Source: Solirubrobacter sp963848475 (GTDB lineage: Bacteria > Actinomycetota > Thermoleophilia > Solirubrobacterales > Solirubrobacteraceae). Taken from it: a stretch of DNA of 64,000 nucleotides. The translations under genes were made by a program, and so were the position numbers. Position 1 is the stretch's first letter. Each line of letters starts with the position of its first letter. This document shows, piece after piece, positions 26,780 through 36,581 of this stretch. The notes beneath the pieces were generated by a model. The model was not told where the DNA came from. It saw only the letters and a program-made list of their open reading frames with translations, and did not search any database. The DNA is taken from positions 62,001 through 126,000 of the forward strand of contig CAWKDW010000015.1 of the NCBI GenBank assembly GCA_963848475.1, in the 5' to 3' direction.

Positions 26780-29468
26780 ATGGTGGGGGGCAAGTCAGTC
26801 GGTCACGCGAGTGAGATCAAGTCGCCCGTTCTCGTCACGCAGTTCAAGCCCCCCGCTTCGCGCTTCGGTCTCGTAGACCGCCCGCGGCTGCGTCAGGCGC
26901 TCGAACGCGGCCTCGAGCAATCGGTCACGCTGGTCTGCGCGCCCGCCGGCAGCGGCAAGACCTCGCTGCTGTCTTCGGTACTGGGCGGCGACGATCCGCG
27001 CCAGATCGCCTGGGTGTCGCTCGAGCCCGAGCGATGACGAGCGTTCACGTCTGTGGGAGGCGGTGCTGACGTCGCTGGCGCTCGCCGGGGTCGTCCCCGA
27101 GGGCTCGTCGCTGGCCGCGCTGGCGCCACCGGTGCGCGACTCACGCAATACGTTCATGCCGCTGTTCGTCAACGCCCTGGCTGAGCTTCCCGAGCCGCTG
27201 ATCCTCGTCCTCGACGACGTGCATCTGCTGCGCTCACGGGAGTGCCTCAACGACCTCAGTTTCCTCGTGCTGCACGCGCCGGACACGCTGCGGCTCGTCC
27301 TCGGCACGCGTTCGGACCCGGCGGTCCCGCTTCACGTCGTGCGCGTGCGCGGGCGCCTCGTCGAGATCCGTGCGGCGGACCTCGCGTTCACGGAGCCCGA
27401 GGCGACGGAGCTGCTGGCCGCGCACGACCTCGCGCTGGCGCCCGAGCTGGTGGAGGCACTGTGCACGCGGACCGAGGGCTGGGGCGCCGGCCTGCGGCTC
27501 GCCGCGCTCAGCCTGCAGGGTCGCGACGACCCCGAGCGCTTCGTCACCGAGTTCGCCGGCGACGACCGCGTCGTGGGCGACTACCTGCTCGCGGAGGTCC
27601 TGGACCGCCAGTCGCCCAGGCTGCGCACGTTCCTGCTGCGGACGTCGATCGTCGAGCGGATCTGCGGCGATCTCGCTGACGCCCTGACGGGCCAGGGCTC
27701 GAGCAGCGACACGCTGGCCGAGCTCGATCGCACCAACGGCTTCGTGCTGGCCGTCGACTCGCGCGGCGAGTGGTTCCGGTACCACCGCCTGTTCGCGAAG
27801 CTGCTGCAGCTGCGCGCGGAGCGCGAGCTCGGCTCCGAGCTGCCGCGGTTGCATGGCCGAGCCGCGCGCTGGTACGCGGAGCGCGGCATGGGCTCGCAGG
27901 CGCTCAAGCACGCCGTCGCGGCCGAGGATTGGGACCTGGCCGTGGAGCTGGTCGCCGAGCACTGGTTCGCGCTCTTCGTGCGCGGCCAGGGCGACACGAT
28001 CCGCACGCTCGTCGACGCGCTTCCCGAGGAACGCCTGCGCAGCGACGCGGAGCTGGCCGCCGCGCTCGCGTGCGCGGCCTTCGAGGCGGGTGACGCCGAG
28101 GCCGCCGAACGTCATGTCGCGCACGCTCGCGAGGCCTCCGAGGACCTGCCCGCCGAACGCCGTCGCCGCTACCTGGAGACGATGGCGCTCGCGCGCCTGC
28201 AGCGCGCGAGCCTGCGAGGGGACTTCGAGGCGGCCCTCGTCGTGGCCGACGAGCTGCTGGCCGAGGCCGCGGTCCACGGCGGCTGGTCCGACGACGCCCG
28301 CCAGGCGCTCGTGCACACCAACCTCGGGCTCACGGCGCTCTGGGGACACCATCTCGAGCGCGCGCGCGAAGAGCTCGAGCAGGGTGCGAGCCAGGCGCAG
28401 GCGATCGAGCTCGACTACGTGACCGTCTCGGCGCTCAGCGCGCTCTCGATGCTCGAGGTGATGGTGCACGGCCCCGCGGGTGCCTCGATGCATGCCTACG
28501 AGGCGGCCGAGCTGGCCGAGCGGCGCGGCTGGTCGATGATCAAGCAGACGTCGTGCGTACACGTGGCGCTCGCGCTCGCGGCGTTCTACGACCTGCAGCC
28601 AGAGCTCGCGGAGGAGCATCTGGCCCGCGCGCACGTCTCCGTCAGCCACGGTGCCGCGCGCCACGTCCACTACCTCCTCGCCCACCTGAGCGCGCGGATG
28701 GCCGCCGCGGACGGGCGGGCCGCCGACGGCCTGCGCGTGCTCGAAAGCTTCGAGGTCACGCATCGCTGGGGCATGCCTTCGCCGATCGAGCGCCCGGCGA
28801 CGGCCAGCATGCGCTCACGACTCTACGCCGCGACCGGCGACCGCGCGGCGGCGCGCGCGGTCCTCGAGGGCGTTCGTGGCGAAGGCTGGCTCGACGTCGA
28901 GGTCAGCGCGGCGCGACTCGAACTCGCCGACGGCAACCCGGACGTCGCGGTCGCGATCCTGGCCGCGGCCGTCCGCAAGCCCGGCGTGCACAGCGTGGCC
29001 ACGATCGAGCACGCCGTGCTCGAGGCGATCGCCCGCGACGCGGCGGGCGAGCCGGGCCGGGCTGGCGAAGCGCTCGAGCGGGCACTCGCCCTCGCCGAGA
29101 CGACTGGTCACCGCTGGACGTTCCTGGAGGGCGGCCGTCGCGTCGAGACCCTGCTGCGCGGCCAGATCCGGATGGGAACCGCGCACCGCGCGATGGCCGG
29201 CGAGCTGCTGGCGGCCTTCGAGGATCGCGATCACGAGCGGCGCTCGGTCGCGCCTCTGCTGGAGCCGTTGAGCGAGCGCGAGTGCGCGATCCTGCGCTAC
29301 CTGCCGACGACGCTGTCCAACCGCGAGATCGCGGCCGAGCTGTTCGTCACGACCAACACGGTCAAGACCCATCTGCGCAGCATCTACCGCAAGCTCGACG
29401 TCGCCCGCCGCCGCGAGGCCGTCGAGCGCGCCCGCGACCTACGGCTCCTGTCCGCTAGCCGCCGCTAG
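26780..29468 (+). CDS. MalT-like LuxR-family ATP-binding regulator (one frame break)
   Basis: About 896 residues. The N-terminal P-loop is in VTLVCAPAGSGKTSLL, followed by the Walker B-like LILVLDDVHLL of the STAND/MalT class. A long TPR-like helical region follows. The last ~65 residues are a LuxR helix-turn-helix (LSERECAILRYLPTTLSNREIAAELFV, TVKTHLRSIYRKLDV). The frame changes near 27030, where EPER should continue DDERSRLWEAVLTS. This class switches on genes in response to an inducer. No operon partner is adjacent, so targets are unknown. The 3' end overlaps the next convergent gene by 30 bases. Confidence 0.88.
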
Positions 29469-30548
29469 CTCCCGCGGGTGCAGCGCGAGGCCGATCAGGC
29501 CGAGCGGGAGCGGCATCCAGTACGAGAACAGCCGGTACGCGAACGTCGCCAGCACCGCGTCGCCCGCCGATACGCCGGCGAGCGCGAGCATCGCGGTCAG
29601 CCCGGCCTCGACGAAGCCCAGCCCGCCCGGCGTGATCGGGATCTGGGCCAGTAGCGAGGCGCCGCAGAAGGCGAGCAGCACGAGCCCGGGTCGCGGGTGC
29701 GAGCCGATCGCCGCCAGCGCCGTCATCAACGTCAGATAGTCGAACGTCCAGCGCCCGACGGTCGCCAGCAGCGCGCGCTTCCAGCGCGTGCCGAGCGTCT
29801 CGAGGATCCGGTCGCGCTCACGCAGGAGCCGGTCGGGCAGGTGCAGGAGCGGCTCCGAGCGGCGGCGCAGCCGGTTGCGGATGCGCTGGATCAGGCGCCC
29901 GACCCAGGCCAGCGGGCGGTCGGTCGAAAGGAAGATCGCGCCGACGGTCGAGGCGATCGCGAACACCGCCAGCCCGAGCAGGGCGGTCTCGAGCAGCCCG
30001 CGATCGACGGCGCCGCGCAACAGCGCCGGGATCGCCAGCACCGGCAGCGCGAGCACGACGGCGAACACGAGCAGGTTGACCGCGGTCAGCGCCGACGCGG
30101 TCGAGGCCGTCGGGAGACCGGCCGACACGAGCATCCGGTACTGCAGCGCCGCCCCGAGCGCCCCGCCGCCCGGGGCCACCTTCGCCAGCGCGTTGCCGGC
30201 GAGCTGAGAGGTGACCACCGGCCGCCAGCGCGGCGCTCGCAGCGCGACGTGCTGCAGCGCCCACAGACAGGCGAGCGAGCCCACCTGCAGCGCCACCATC
30301 GCCGCGAGCGAGCCGATCGAGAACCGCGTGATGTCCCGGTAGGAGCTGAACACCTCGACGATCGAGGGGAACACGAGATACAGCGAGACCCCGGTCACGC
30401 CGAGCCAGAAGACCGACCGCTTGAGGTTCGCGCGCGGCTTGGCCTCCGGCTTGACGTCGGTGCGCGCCTCGATCGCATGCTCGAGCCGGTCGCCGAGCGT
30501 CTCGACCGCTGGGGCGGAGGGCGTCTCCGGGGGTGGGGCGGCGCTCAT
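29439..30548 (-). CDS. LPG_synthase_TM / flippase-like membrane protein
   Basis: 369 residues with a ~45-residue polar head and about eight membrane helices. Family marks are NALAKVAPGGGALGAALQYRML and the C-terminal AQIPITPGGLGFVEAGLTAML. This is the YbhN/AglD-like domain without an aminoacyl-transferase part. Such proteins are linked to lipid flipping or envelope glycolipid work. ATG at 30548 overlaps the stop of the upstream GAP-family gene (ATGA), so the two are translationally coupled. Confidence 0.85.
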   Translation of the reverse strand: MSAAPPPETPSAPAVETLGDRLEHAIEARTDVKPEAKPRANLKRSVFWLGVTGVSLYLVFPSIVEVFSSYRDITRFSIGSLAAMVALQVGSLACLWALQHVALRAPRWRPVVTSQLAGNALAKVAPGGGALGAALQYRMLVSAGLPTASTASALTAVNLLVFAVVLALPVLAIPALLRGAVDRGLLETALLGLAVFAIASTVGAIFLSTDRPLAWVGRLIQRIRNRLRRRSEPLLHLPDRLLRERDRILETLGTRWKRALLATVGRWTFDYLTLMTALAAIGSHPRPGLVLLAFCGASLLAQIPITPGGLGFVEAGLTAMLALAGVSAGDAVLATFAYRLFSYWMPLPLGLIGLALHPRELAAASGQEP

Positions 30549-31221
30549 CAGAGGCCGGAGATCCCGTCGCCGAGGATCTTGAAGCCGATCACGAGGATCA
30601 GCACGGCCATGATCGCGTTGTTGTGGGCGGCCATCCATGACTTGAGCGACTCGAGCGGCTTGCGCGACCGCTCGCCGAGCGCGAAGTAGATGACGAGCGG
30701 GGCGCCGACGCCGAGCGTGCCGACGACGATGAACACGGCGAGGGCGATGGCCTCCTGGCCGGCGCTGATGCCGGTGGCCGAGATCGCCGCCGCCGCGGCG
30801 ACCGTCAGGAGCAGGTTCTTCGGGTTGATGCCGGAGAGCAGCACGCCCATCGCGAGTGCCTTCGGCGGCGTGAAGCTGTCGATCGTCGCCATCCACTTCG
30901 GCAGCGGCGCCTCCTCGCCCGCCTTCGGGCGTCCCGCGCCACTGCTTGACCGCCAGTGCGAGCAGCAGCAGGCCGAGGATCAGCCTCGAGCCAGCTGACC
31001 CAGGTCGCCGGTCCGCTGTCGTCGGAGGCGCCGGCGCCGCCCGACGCGACGATCACGACGACGCCGACGAGGCTGAGCCCGAGCAGCCAACCGAGCAGGA
31101 ACGCGGGTCCGTTGGAACGCGCGCGCGGCGTCGCGAGCATCAGCACGACGGCGATGATCGGGACGGGGCTCAACGTGACACCGATCCCGAGCGAGAGCAC
31201 CTGACCGATGGCTTCGTTCAT
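30548..31221 (-). CDS. GAP-family (SfLAP/LysE-like) membrane protein (two frame breaks)
   Basis: About 224 residues and six membrane helices. The start (MNEAIGQVLSLGIGVTLSPVPIIAVVLML) and the late part (PPKALAMGVLLSGINPKNLLLTVAAAAAIS) match the GAP/Sap-addressing family related to LysE exporters. The frame changes near 31000 and 30925; the piece between reads LILGLLLLALAVKQWRG, fitting the missing helix. Relatives act in glycopeptidolipid or sulfolipid export, which agrees with the coupled flippase-like gene. Confidence 0.8.
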
Positions 31222-31294
31222 GCGGCCATGATGGCGGTCCGCGACGGTTGCCGCGCATCAGCGGCAGCACAGAGGTTGCTCGACACCGCGCAAT

Positions 31295-31312
31295 CATCCG
31301 CCGCAGGGGAGG
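31295..31312. promoter_or_regulatory. recurrent motif, copy 9
   Basis: CATCCGCCGCAGGGGAGG, a degenerate copy ending 53 bases before the second DUF7144 gene. The following CCCGCTCACCCGCGGGC may be part of a second overlapping dyad. Confidence 0.35.
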
Positions 31313-31364
31313 CCCGCTCACCCGCGGGCCGCGGAGACTGACGCTCTTCAAGCGAAAGGCATCC

Positions 31365-31763
31365 ATGGCCACACGGTCTCAATCGCAGGGCTCGAACCAG
31401 CACACGGGCTGGATCATCTTCACCGCGCTGTTGCTGGCGATCGCCGGCGGCTTCAACATCTTCTACGGGCTCGCCGCACTGCTCAACGACGAGGTGCTGC
31501 GCGTCGGTGGGCCGGGCGTGCTGATCCTCAACCTGAGCGTCTGGGGCTGGTTTCACCTCGCCACCGGACTGCTGATGTTCGCCGCCAGCTTCGGCCTGAT
31601 CGCCGAGAGCGGCTGGGCGCGCTGGACGGCCATCGCGCTGGTGTTCGTCAACGCGCTGATCCAGTTCGTGTCGATCACGTCGTTCCCGATCGCCGCCGCG
31701 CTGATGATCCTGCTCGACATCGTGATCGTCTACCAGTTGACGGTGCACTGGAACAAGTCCTGA
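31365..31763 (+). CDS. DUF7144-family four-helix membrane protein, paralogue 2
   Basis: 132 residues. Polar Gln/Ser-rich head, then four helices (GWIIFTALLLAIAGGFNIFYGL, GWFHLATGLLMFAASFGLI, WTAIALVFVNALIQFVSI, IAAALMILLDIVIVYQL). Same plan as the protein at 22234, including a G-W-hydrophobic helix 1 ending in N-(I/L)-x-(Y/W)-G. GAAAGG precedes the ATG. Function unknown. Confidence 0.8.
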   Translation: MATRSQSQGSNQHTGWIIFTALLLAIAGGFNIFYGLAALLNDEVLRVGGPGVLILNLSVWGWFHLATGLLMFAASFGLIAESGWARWTAIALVFVNALIQFVSITSFPIAAALMILLDIVIVYQLTVHWNKS

Positions 31764-31798
31764 AACGCTTGGCGCCAGAGGTGCGGGTGGTGGGACAT

Positions 31799-31816
31799 CA
31801 TCCCCGGCGGGTGAAG
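31799..31816. promoter_or_regulatory. recurrent motif, copy 10
   Basis: CATCCCCGGCGGGTGAAG, ending 35 bases before the PH-domain gene ATG. Close to the motif core. Confidence 0.45.
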
Positions 31817-31850
31817 CTCTCCTGCCGCTCGCCCGGGTACCGTTGGGCAT

Positions 31851-32309
31851 ATGGACCTGCATCCCGGTGAGACGATCGTCTTCGAAGGCCATCCGTCGTG
31901 GCGTGCGCTGCTGAGCTTCTACATCGGCGGCATCGTCGGTGCGCTCGTGATCGCGTTCATCGTCTCGCTCATCGGGAGCGTCGCCCTCGCGATCCCGGTG
32001 GGCGCCGTGCTGATCGCGGCCGTGATCCTGTTCGGGCTGATCAAACGCACGGCGACCGACTACATGGTCAGCACCCAGCGGCTGTACATCCGCCGCGGCA
32101 TCCTCTCCAAGCGCGTCCAGCAGACGCGCATCGACCGGGTGCAGAACGTCAACACGGACCAGTCGTTCCGCGAGCGGGTGCTGCGTGTCGGCACGGTGGA
32201 CTTCGACACGGCGGGCACCGACGACTCGGAATTTCGCTTCGTCGGCATCGACAACCCGCAGCGGGTCGTGGACGCGGTCGACCGCGCCCAACGTGAAGCA
32301 GCGCTCTAA
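31851..32309 (+). CDS. bacterial PH-domain (bPH2, YdbS-like) membrane protein
   Basis: 152 residues. It starts LHPGETIVFEGHPSW, then two membrane helices (LLSFYIGGIVGALVIAFIVSLIG and IPVGAVLIAAVILFGLI). The bPH2 domain follows (TDYMVSTQRLYIRRGILSKRVQQTRIDRVQNV, GTVDFDTAG). These proteins are membrane-associated with poorly defined roles. Start ATG at 31851. Confidence 0.88.
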   Translation: MDLHPGETIVFEGHPSWRALLSFYIGGIVGALVIAFIVSLIGSVALAIPVGAVLIAAVILFGLIKRTATDYMVSTQRLYIRRGILSKRVQQTRIDRVQNVNTDQSFRERVLRVGTVDFDTAGTDDSEFRFVGIDNPQRVVDAVDRAQREAAL

Positions 32310-33200
32310 CTACTCGCCGAGCAGCGGCTGCCAGTGGTCCGTCGTGAGACGGGCCGGCTCGGTGCTCGAGCAGAAGTCGGTGAGGACCTCGGCGAAGCGC
32401 GCCGGGTCGTCGTGATGGGGCATGTGGCCGGCGCCCTCGAAGATCTCCAGGCGGCTGCCGGGCATCGCCTCGTGCGCGGCGTAGCCGTGGCTGACCGGGA
32501 TGATCGAGTCCTTCTCGCCCCAGACGATCAGCGACGGCAGCACGGCCGCGAGGTGCAGCCGGTCGCTGGCGCTCACGCGCTGGCCGCTGGGCTCGATCAC
32601 CGAGCGCACGGTGTGCAGGAACGCCTGCCGCGAGCCGGTGGTGGCGAGTGAGCCGAACCCGCGCGTGAGGATCTCGACGTCGCCGCTCGGAGCCAGCGGC
32701 GTGCGTCCGAGCACCGACTTCACGCCGCGGCCGACGCCGCGCAGCCCGCGCGAGGTGAGCACGGGGAGGACCCAGTCGGCGCCCGGCAGCGCCGCGGCGC
32801 GCAGCAGCAGGTGCACCTCGCGGCCCAGACCGCCGCTGGAGACGAGCACGAGGCGCTCGCAGCGCTCGGGGAACTGGTAGGCGAACTGCATCGCGATCCC
32901 GCCGCCGAGCGAGTGCCCGACGACCGTCACGTGGTCGTGGCCGAGCGCCGTCAGCAGGTCGCGGGCGCCGCTGGCGTGGGCGCCGAGCGAGTAGTCGCCG
33001 CGCGGTGTGGCCGAGGCGCCGTGGCCGAGCAGGTCGGGCGCGATCAGCGTGAAGTGCTCGCTGAGGGCGGCTGCGACCGGCTCCCACGTCTCCGACGAGT
33101 TGGCGATCCCGTGCAGCAGCAGCAGCACCGGGCCGCTGCCGGCCGTCCGGTAGGTCACCGAATGGCCATGCAGCGTCAACTCATGGCTCGTGAGGTCCAT
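32310..33200 (-). CDS. alpha/beta-hydrolase
   Basis: 296 residues. Oxyanion loop LLLHGIANSSETW, nucleophile GHSLGGG, acid in VWGEKDSIIP, and catalytic His in GAGHMPHHDDP. The fold is the esterase/epoxide-hydrolase/lactonase type; the substrate cannot be told. ATG at 33200 is chosen because upstream codons fall in the promoter region of the divergent permease. The 3' end is next to the PH-domain gene. Confidence 0.9.
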   Translation of the reverse strand: MDLTSHELTLHGHSVTYRTAGSGPVLLLLHGIANSSETWEPVAAALSEHFTLIAPDLLGHGASATPRGDYSLGAHASGARDLLTALGHDHVTVVGHSLGGGIAMQFAYQFPERCERLVLVSSGGLGREVHLLLRAAALPGADWVLPVLTSRGLRGVGRGVKSVLGRTPLAPSGDVEILTRGFGSLATTGSRQAFLHTVRSVIEPSGQRVSASDRLHLAAVLPSLIVWGEKDSIIPVSHGYAAHEAMPGSRLEIFEGAGHMPHHDDPARFAEVLTDFCSSTEPARLTTDHWQPLLGE

Positions 33201-33339
33201 CGGCCTCCATGATGACGGGCCGGGGTCGCGGCGCCGCGTCTCGGCCCTCGCGCTGTCACGGCGCTCGACGGCGAGCGCATGCTTGAACGTCTCGATCGAG
33301 ATACGCGGCGGGCCGGTGCCGCATTCCGGTCCGACGCGT

Positions 33340-33360
33340 GACATAAGTTCCCTTTATGTC
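33340..33360. promoter_or_regulatory. AT-rich dyad overlapping APC permease start
   Basis: GACATAA and TTATGTC flank GTTCCCT; the permease ATG (33356) lies in the right arm. Such AT-rich sequence stands out in this genome. A protein bound here would block translation or transcription of the permease. The core AAGTTCCCTTTATGT recurs near 39875. Confidence 0.4.
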
Positions 33361-34906
33361 CACCACCACGCAGGACGACGCGGCGCAGCTCGCGGAGCTG
33401 GGCTATGAGAGCCACTTCGAGCGACGAATGGGCTTGTGGGAGAACTTCGCGCTCGGGTTCACCTATCTGTCGCCGGTCGTCGGCGTGTACTCCACGTTCG
33501 CGATCGCCTTCCTGGCGGGCGGGCCACCGATGATCTGGTCGATCGTCATCGCCGGCGTCGGACAGCTGCTGGTGGCGCTCGTCTTCTCCGAGGTCGTGGC
33601 CCAGTTCCCGGTCGCGGGCGGCGTCTATCCATGGGCGCGGAGGCTGATCGGACGCCGCTGGGCATGGATCACCGGCTGGATCTACGGCTGGGCGCTGATC
33701 GCGACCGTCGCCAGCGTCTCGACCGGGGCGGCCCCGTTCATCGGCTCCTTGTTCGGCTTCACGCCGACCCGCACGACGACCGTCTTCATCGCCGCCGCGC
33801 TGATGCTGTTCGCCCTGCTGGTGAACCTGAGCGGGACGCGTACGCTCGGGCGCGTCGCGATGGCGGGCTTCGTGGCCGAGCTGATCGGCGCGCTCTTCGT
33901 CGGCCTGTGGCTGCTGCTGTTCGAGCGCCATCACGACTTCGGCGCGCTCTTCGACACGCTCGGCACGGGCGGCGACGGTGGCTACCTGGGCGCGTTCCTG
34001 GCCGCCGCGCTGCTCGGCCTGTACCTGTTCTACGGCTTCGAGGCCTGCGGTGACGTGGCCGAGGAGGTCCCCGATCCCGGCCGGACGATCCCGAAGGCGA
34101 TGCGCCGCACGATCTACATCGGCGGCGCCGCGAGCATGCTGATCACGGCCGCGCTGATCCTCGCGCAGCCGGACTTCAGCGCGATCCTCTCGGGCGAGAT
34201 CGCCGACCCGGTCGGGGCGCTGCTGCTCGACGTCTTCGGCAACGTCGGCTCGAAGGTCATCACCGTGATCGTGCTGATCAGCTTCGTGTCCTGCGTGCTG
34301 TCGCTGCAGGCCGCCGCGAGCCGGCTGATCTACTCCTACGCGCGCGACCGGATGGTCTTCGCCTCCGACGCGCTGTCGCGCTTCTCGCCCTCGCGCCACG
34401 TCCCGCCGGTCGCCCTGACCGTCGCCGCCGTCGTGCCGGCCGTGATCGTCGCGATCGCCGAGCTGATCTCCGACAGCGCGCTGCTGAAGGTCATCTCGTT
34501 CGCCGCCGCGGGTATCTACATCGCCTTCCAGCTCGTCGTGCTGGCCGCGTTGATCGCCCGCAGCCGCGGCTGGGTGCCGCGCGGGCGGTTCACGCTCGGG
34601 CGCTGGGGCTACGCGGTCAACGTCGCCGCCCTGATCTACGGCGTCGGCGGCGCGCTCAACCTCGCCTGGCCGCGCCAGGTCGAGGGCGCCAGCTGGACGG
34701 ACGAATGGATCGTCGTGATCGGCTGCGCGATCATCATCGTCACCGGGCTGGTCTACATGCTGCTCGGCCGCCCGTACGCGCGCGGCACCTCACCGTCGGG
34801 GGATGCCAGTCCCGCGCGCCTAGCTCAATTGCGGCGCGGAGTCGCGAGCCGCGGCTCCGCGCCGGTCACCTCGAAACCGGTCTGCATCAGCTCGATGATG
34901 TTGTGA
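33356..34906 (+). CDS. APC-superfamily amino-acid permease
   Basis: 516 residues with about 12 membrane helices. Helix 1 region (MGLWENFALGFTYLSPVVGVYSTFA) and PVAGGVYPWARRLIGRRWAWITGW are typical of the amino acid/choline transporter group. Helix 6 region GLYLFYGFEACGDVAEEVPDPGRTIPKAM carries the loop conserved in APC transporters. The last ~27 codons run into the convergent glyoxalase-fold gene (82-base overlap), so an indel near the end is possible. Substrate unknown. Confidence 0.9.
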   Translation: MSTTTQDDAAQLAELGYESHFERRMGLWENFALGFTYLSPVVGVYSTFAIAFLAGGPPMIWSIVIAGVGQLLVALVFSEVVAQFPVAGGVYPWARRLIGRRWAWITGWIYGWALIATVASVSTGAAPFIGSLFGFTPTRTTTVFIAAALMLFALLVNLSGTRTLGRVAMAGFVAELIGALFVGLWLLLFERHHDFGALFDTLGTGGDGGYLGAFLAAALLGLYLFYGFEACGDVAEEVPDPGRTIPKAMRRTIYIGGAASMLITAALILAQPDFSAILSGEIADPVGALLLDVFGNVGSKVITVIVLISFVSCVLSLQAAASRLIYSYARDRMVFASDALSRFSPSRHVPPVALTVAAVVPAVIVAIAELISDSALLKVISFAAAGIYIAFQLVVLAALIARSRGWVPRGRFTLGRWGYAVNVAALIYGVGGALNLAWPRQVEGASWTDEWIVVIGCAIIIVTGLVYMLLGRPYARGTSPSGDASPARLAQLRRGVASRGSAPVTSKPVCISSMML

Positions 34907-35271
34907 TCGGGGTCGGTCACGAACGTGCGTTTCACGCCGTCGCCGCGCGCGATCGTCTCGCCGCCCGGCTCGACGCCGTGCGCGCGGGCGCGTTCGATCG
35001 TCGCATCGAGGTCGTCGACGACGAGCGCGATGTGGTTGCCGTAGCCGATCGCGATCTCCTCCGCCGCATAGGCCGGGTGCATCGCCTGCGCCCGGCCGTC
35101 CTCGCCCTCGCCGATCAGATGCAGCTGATGGTGCTCGCCGACCTGCAGCCACGCGCCCGGCGCGTCGAACGTCGGCGGCCGTGGAACCTCCTCGAGCCCG
35201 AGCGCCTCCGTGTAGAAGCGCAGGGCGCGGGCGACGTCGGATACCAGCAGACCTCCGTGATCGATGCGCAT
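34825..35271 (-). CDS. VOC-family (glyoxalase/dioxygenase-fold) protein
   Basis: 148 residues in two beta-alpha-beta-beta-beta modules: DHGGLLVSDVARALRFYTEALGLEEV and YGNHIALVVDDLDATIERARAHGVE, ending RTFVTDPDHNIIELMQ. Likely metal ligands are His5 (first module), His in GNHIAL and Glu in NIIELM. Possible glyoxalase, fosfomycin-resistance-like or dioxygenase. ATG at 35271. Convergent with the permease, divergent from the next membrane protein. Confidence 0.88.
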   Translation of the reverse strand: MRIDHGGLLVSDVARALRFYTEALGLEEVPRPPTFDAPGAWLQVGEHHQLHLIGEGEDGRAQAMHPAYAAEEIAIGYGNHIALVVDDLDATIERARAHGVEPGGETIARGDGVKRTFVTDPDHNIIELMQTGFEVTGAEPRLATPRRN

Positions 35272-35311
35272 CTCATCCAGTTTGCACGAGAGCGCGAGTA
35301 CGTTCGCGCTC

Positions 35312-36463
35312 ATGCCCTCCGCGATGGAGCAGTTGCTGCGTCCAAAGCTCGCGCGGCCCGTCGCCACCTGGCGAGAGGACATGATCACGATGGCGATCGC
35401 CTTCTGGCCGATCACCGCGATGTTCTTCGACGGCCGCAACCACAACAACCGCACCGGCCAGGAGTCGTTCTTCACGCTCACGCACTGCATCCTGTATCTC
35501 GGGCTGACCGCGCTGGGGACGTGGATCGGGCTGCTCGTGTCCCGCTACCACTACCGGACCGAGGCGATCCCGCTGGGCTACGGGGTCGCGATCGTCGGCC
35601 TCTGCGTGCTGGCCGTCGGGGGCCCCGCCGACCTCGCCTGGCACACGCGCTACGGCTTCGAGATCAACGTCGATGCGATCTACAGCCCGCCGCACCTGAT
35701 GCTCTTCTTCGGCGGGCTGCTGGTCTCCTCGACCGGTATCCGCTCGACCTGGGCGCGCTGGGGCGACGCACCCGACTGGCGCGCCTTCGCGCCCGCGCTG
35801 CTCTCGGCGATCCTGTTCATCGGCGTCGCCGGCTTCATCACGATGTACCTGTCGGCGTTCATGACCGACGTCGCACCGACGAGCGCCTTCATGAACGACC
35901 TCAAGCACTTCGACGACGTGCGCTCGGACCAGTCGATCGGCCTCAACGCGGGCCTCACCGGCTACGGCGACGCGCGCTGGCCGTACTACTTCTACAGCGC
36001 CAGCCACGGCATGGCGTCGGAGATCGTGACCACGCTCGTGCTGCTCGGCCCGACGCTGCTGATGCTGCGCCGCTGGCGGATCCCGTTCGGCGCCGTGACC
36101 GTGATCTTCCTTGGCTTCGGCCTGCTCGTGAGCATCCTCACCGAGTACCGCGACTGGGTCCTGATCGTCCCACTGGTGCTCGCCGGGGCGACCGTCGATC
36201 TCGCGCAGCGCAAGCTGGCTCCGGGGCAGCGTGAGCGCGTCACGCTCGGCGGGATCCGCCTGATCGGGCCGCTTGCCGCCGCCGCGCTGTGGTTCTCCTA
36301 CTACGGCGTGCTGGCCCTGCACAAGGGCCTCGGCTGGGGCGGCTCGCTGATGGTCGGTGCCCTGATCATGGGCACGCTCACCGGGTTTGGCATCGCCTTC
36401 GTGATCGCACCGCCGCCCTACGGACCCGCGGCAGACGCGGTCGCGCCCGATGCCTTCGGCTGA
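35312..36463 (+). CDS. polytopic membrane protein of unknown function
   Basis: About 383 residues and roughly ten membrane helices. A conserved-looking segment near the start is WPITAMFFDGRNHNNRTGQESFFTLTH; another is INVDAIYSPPHLMLFFGG. Acidic and His residues inside helices suggest a channel, transporter or metal enzyme, but I recognise no family. The start may be ATG 35312 or 35324. Expressed away from the glyoxalase-fold gene through a short shared gap. Confidence 0.7.
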   Translation: MPSAMEQLLRPKLARPVATWREDMITMAIAFWPITAMFFDGRNHNNRTGQESFFTLTHCILYLGLTALGTWIGLLVSRYHYRTEAIPLGYGVAIVGLCVLAVGGPADLAWHTRYGFEINVDAIYSPPHLMLFFGGLLVSSTGIRSTWARWGDAPDWRAFAPALLSAILFIGVAGFITMYLSAFMTDVAPTSAFMNDLKHFDDVRSDQSIGLNAGLTGYGDARWPYYFYSASHGMASEIVTTLVLLGPTLLMLRRWRIPFGAVTVIFLGFGLLVSILTEYRDWVLIVPLVLAGATVDLAQRKLAPGQRERVTLGGIRLIGPLAAAALWFSYYGVLALHKGLGWGGSLMVGALIMGTLTGFGIAFVIAPPPYGPAADAVAPDAFG

Positions 36464-36509
36464 CCCTTGATCGTTCGACCGGGTGTCGGGTTGCGGGTGC
36501 CGCTGTGGC

Positions 36510-36527
36510 ACCCCCCGCCCGGGGGGT
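36510..36527. promoter_or_regulatory. G/C hairpin-like dyad, possible distant motif copy
   Basis: ACCCCCC and GGGGGGT flank GCCC, followed by CATG. It lies 47 bases after the membrane protein stop and 55 before a possible small gene. It may be a terminator-like hairpin or a divergent copy of the CATC-GGGTGA motif. Confidence 0.3.
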
Positions 36528-36581
36528 CATGTCGGCCGCGGGACGGGATCCGCCGGTGTGGCGTTCAAGGTTTGTCGCGTG

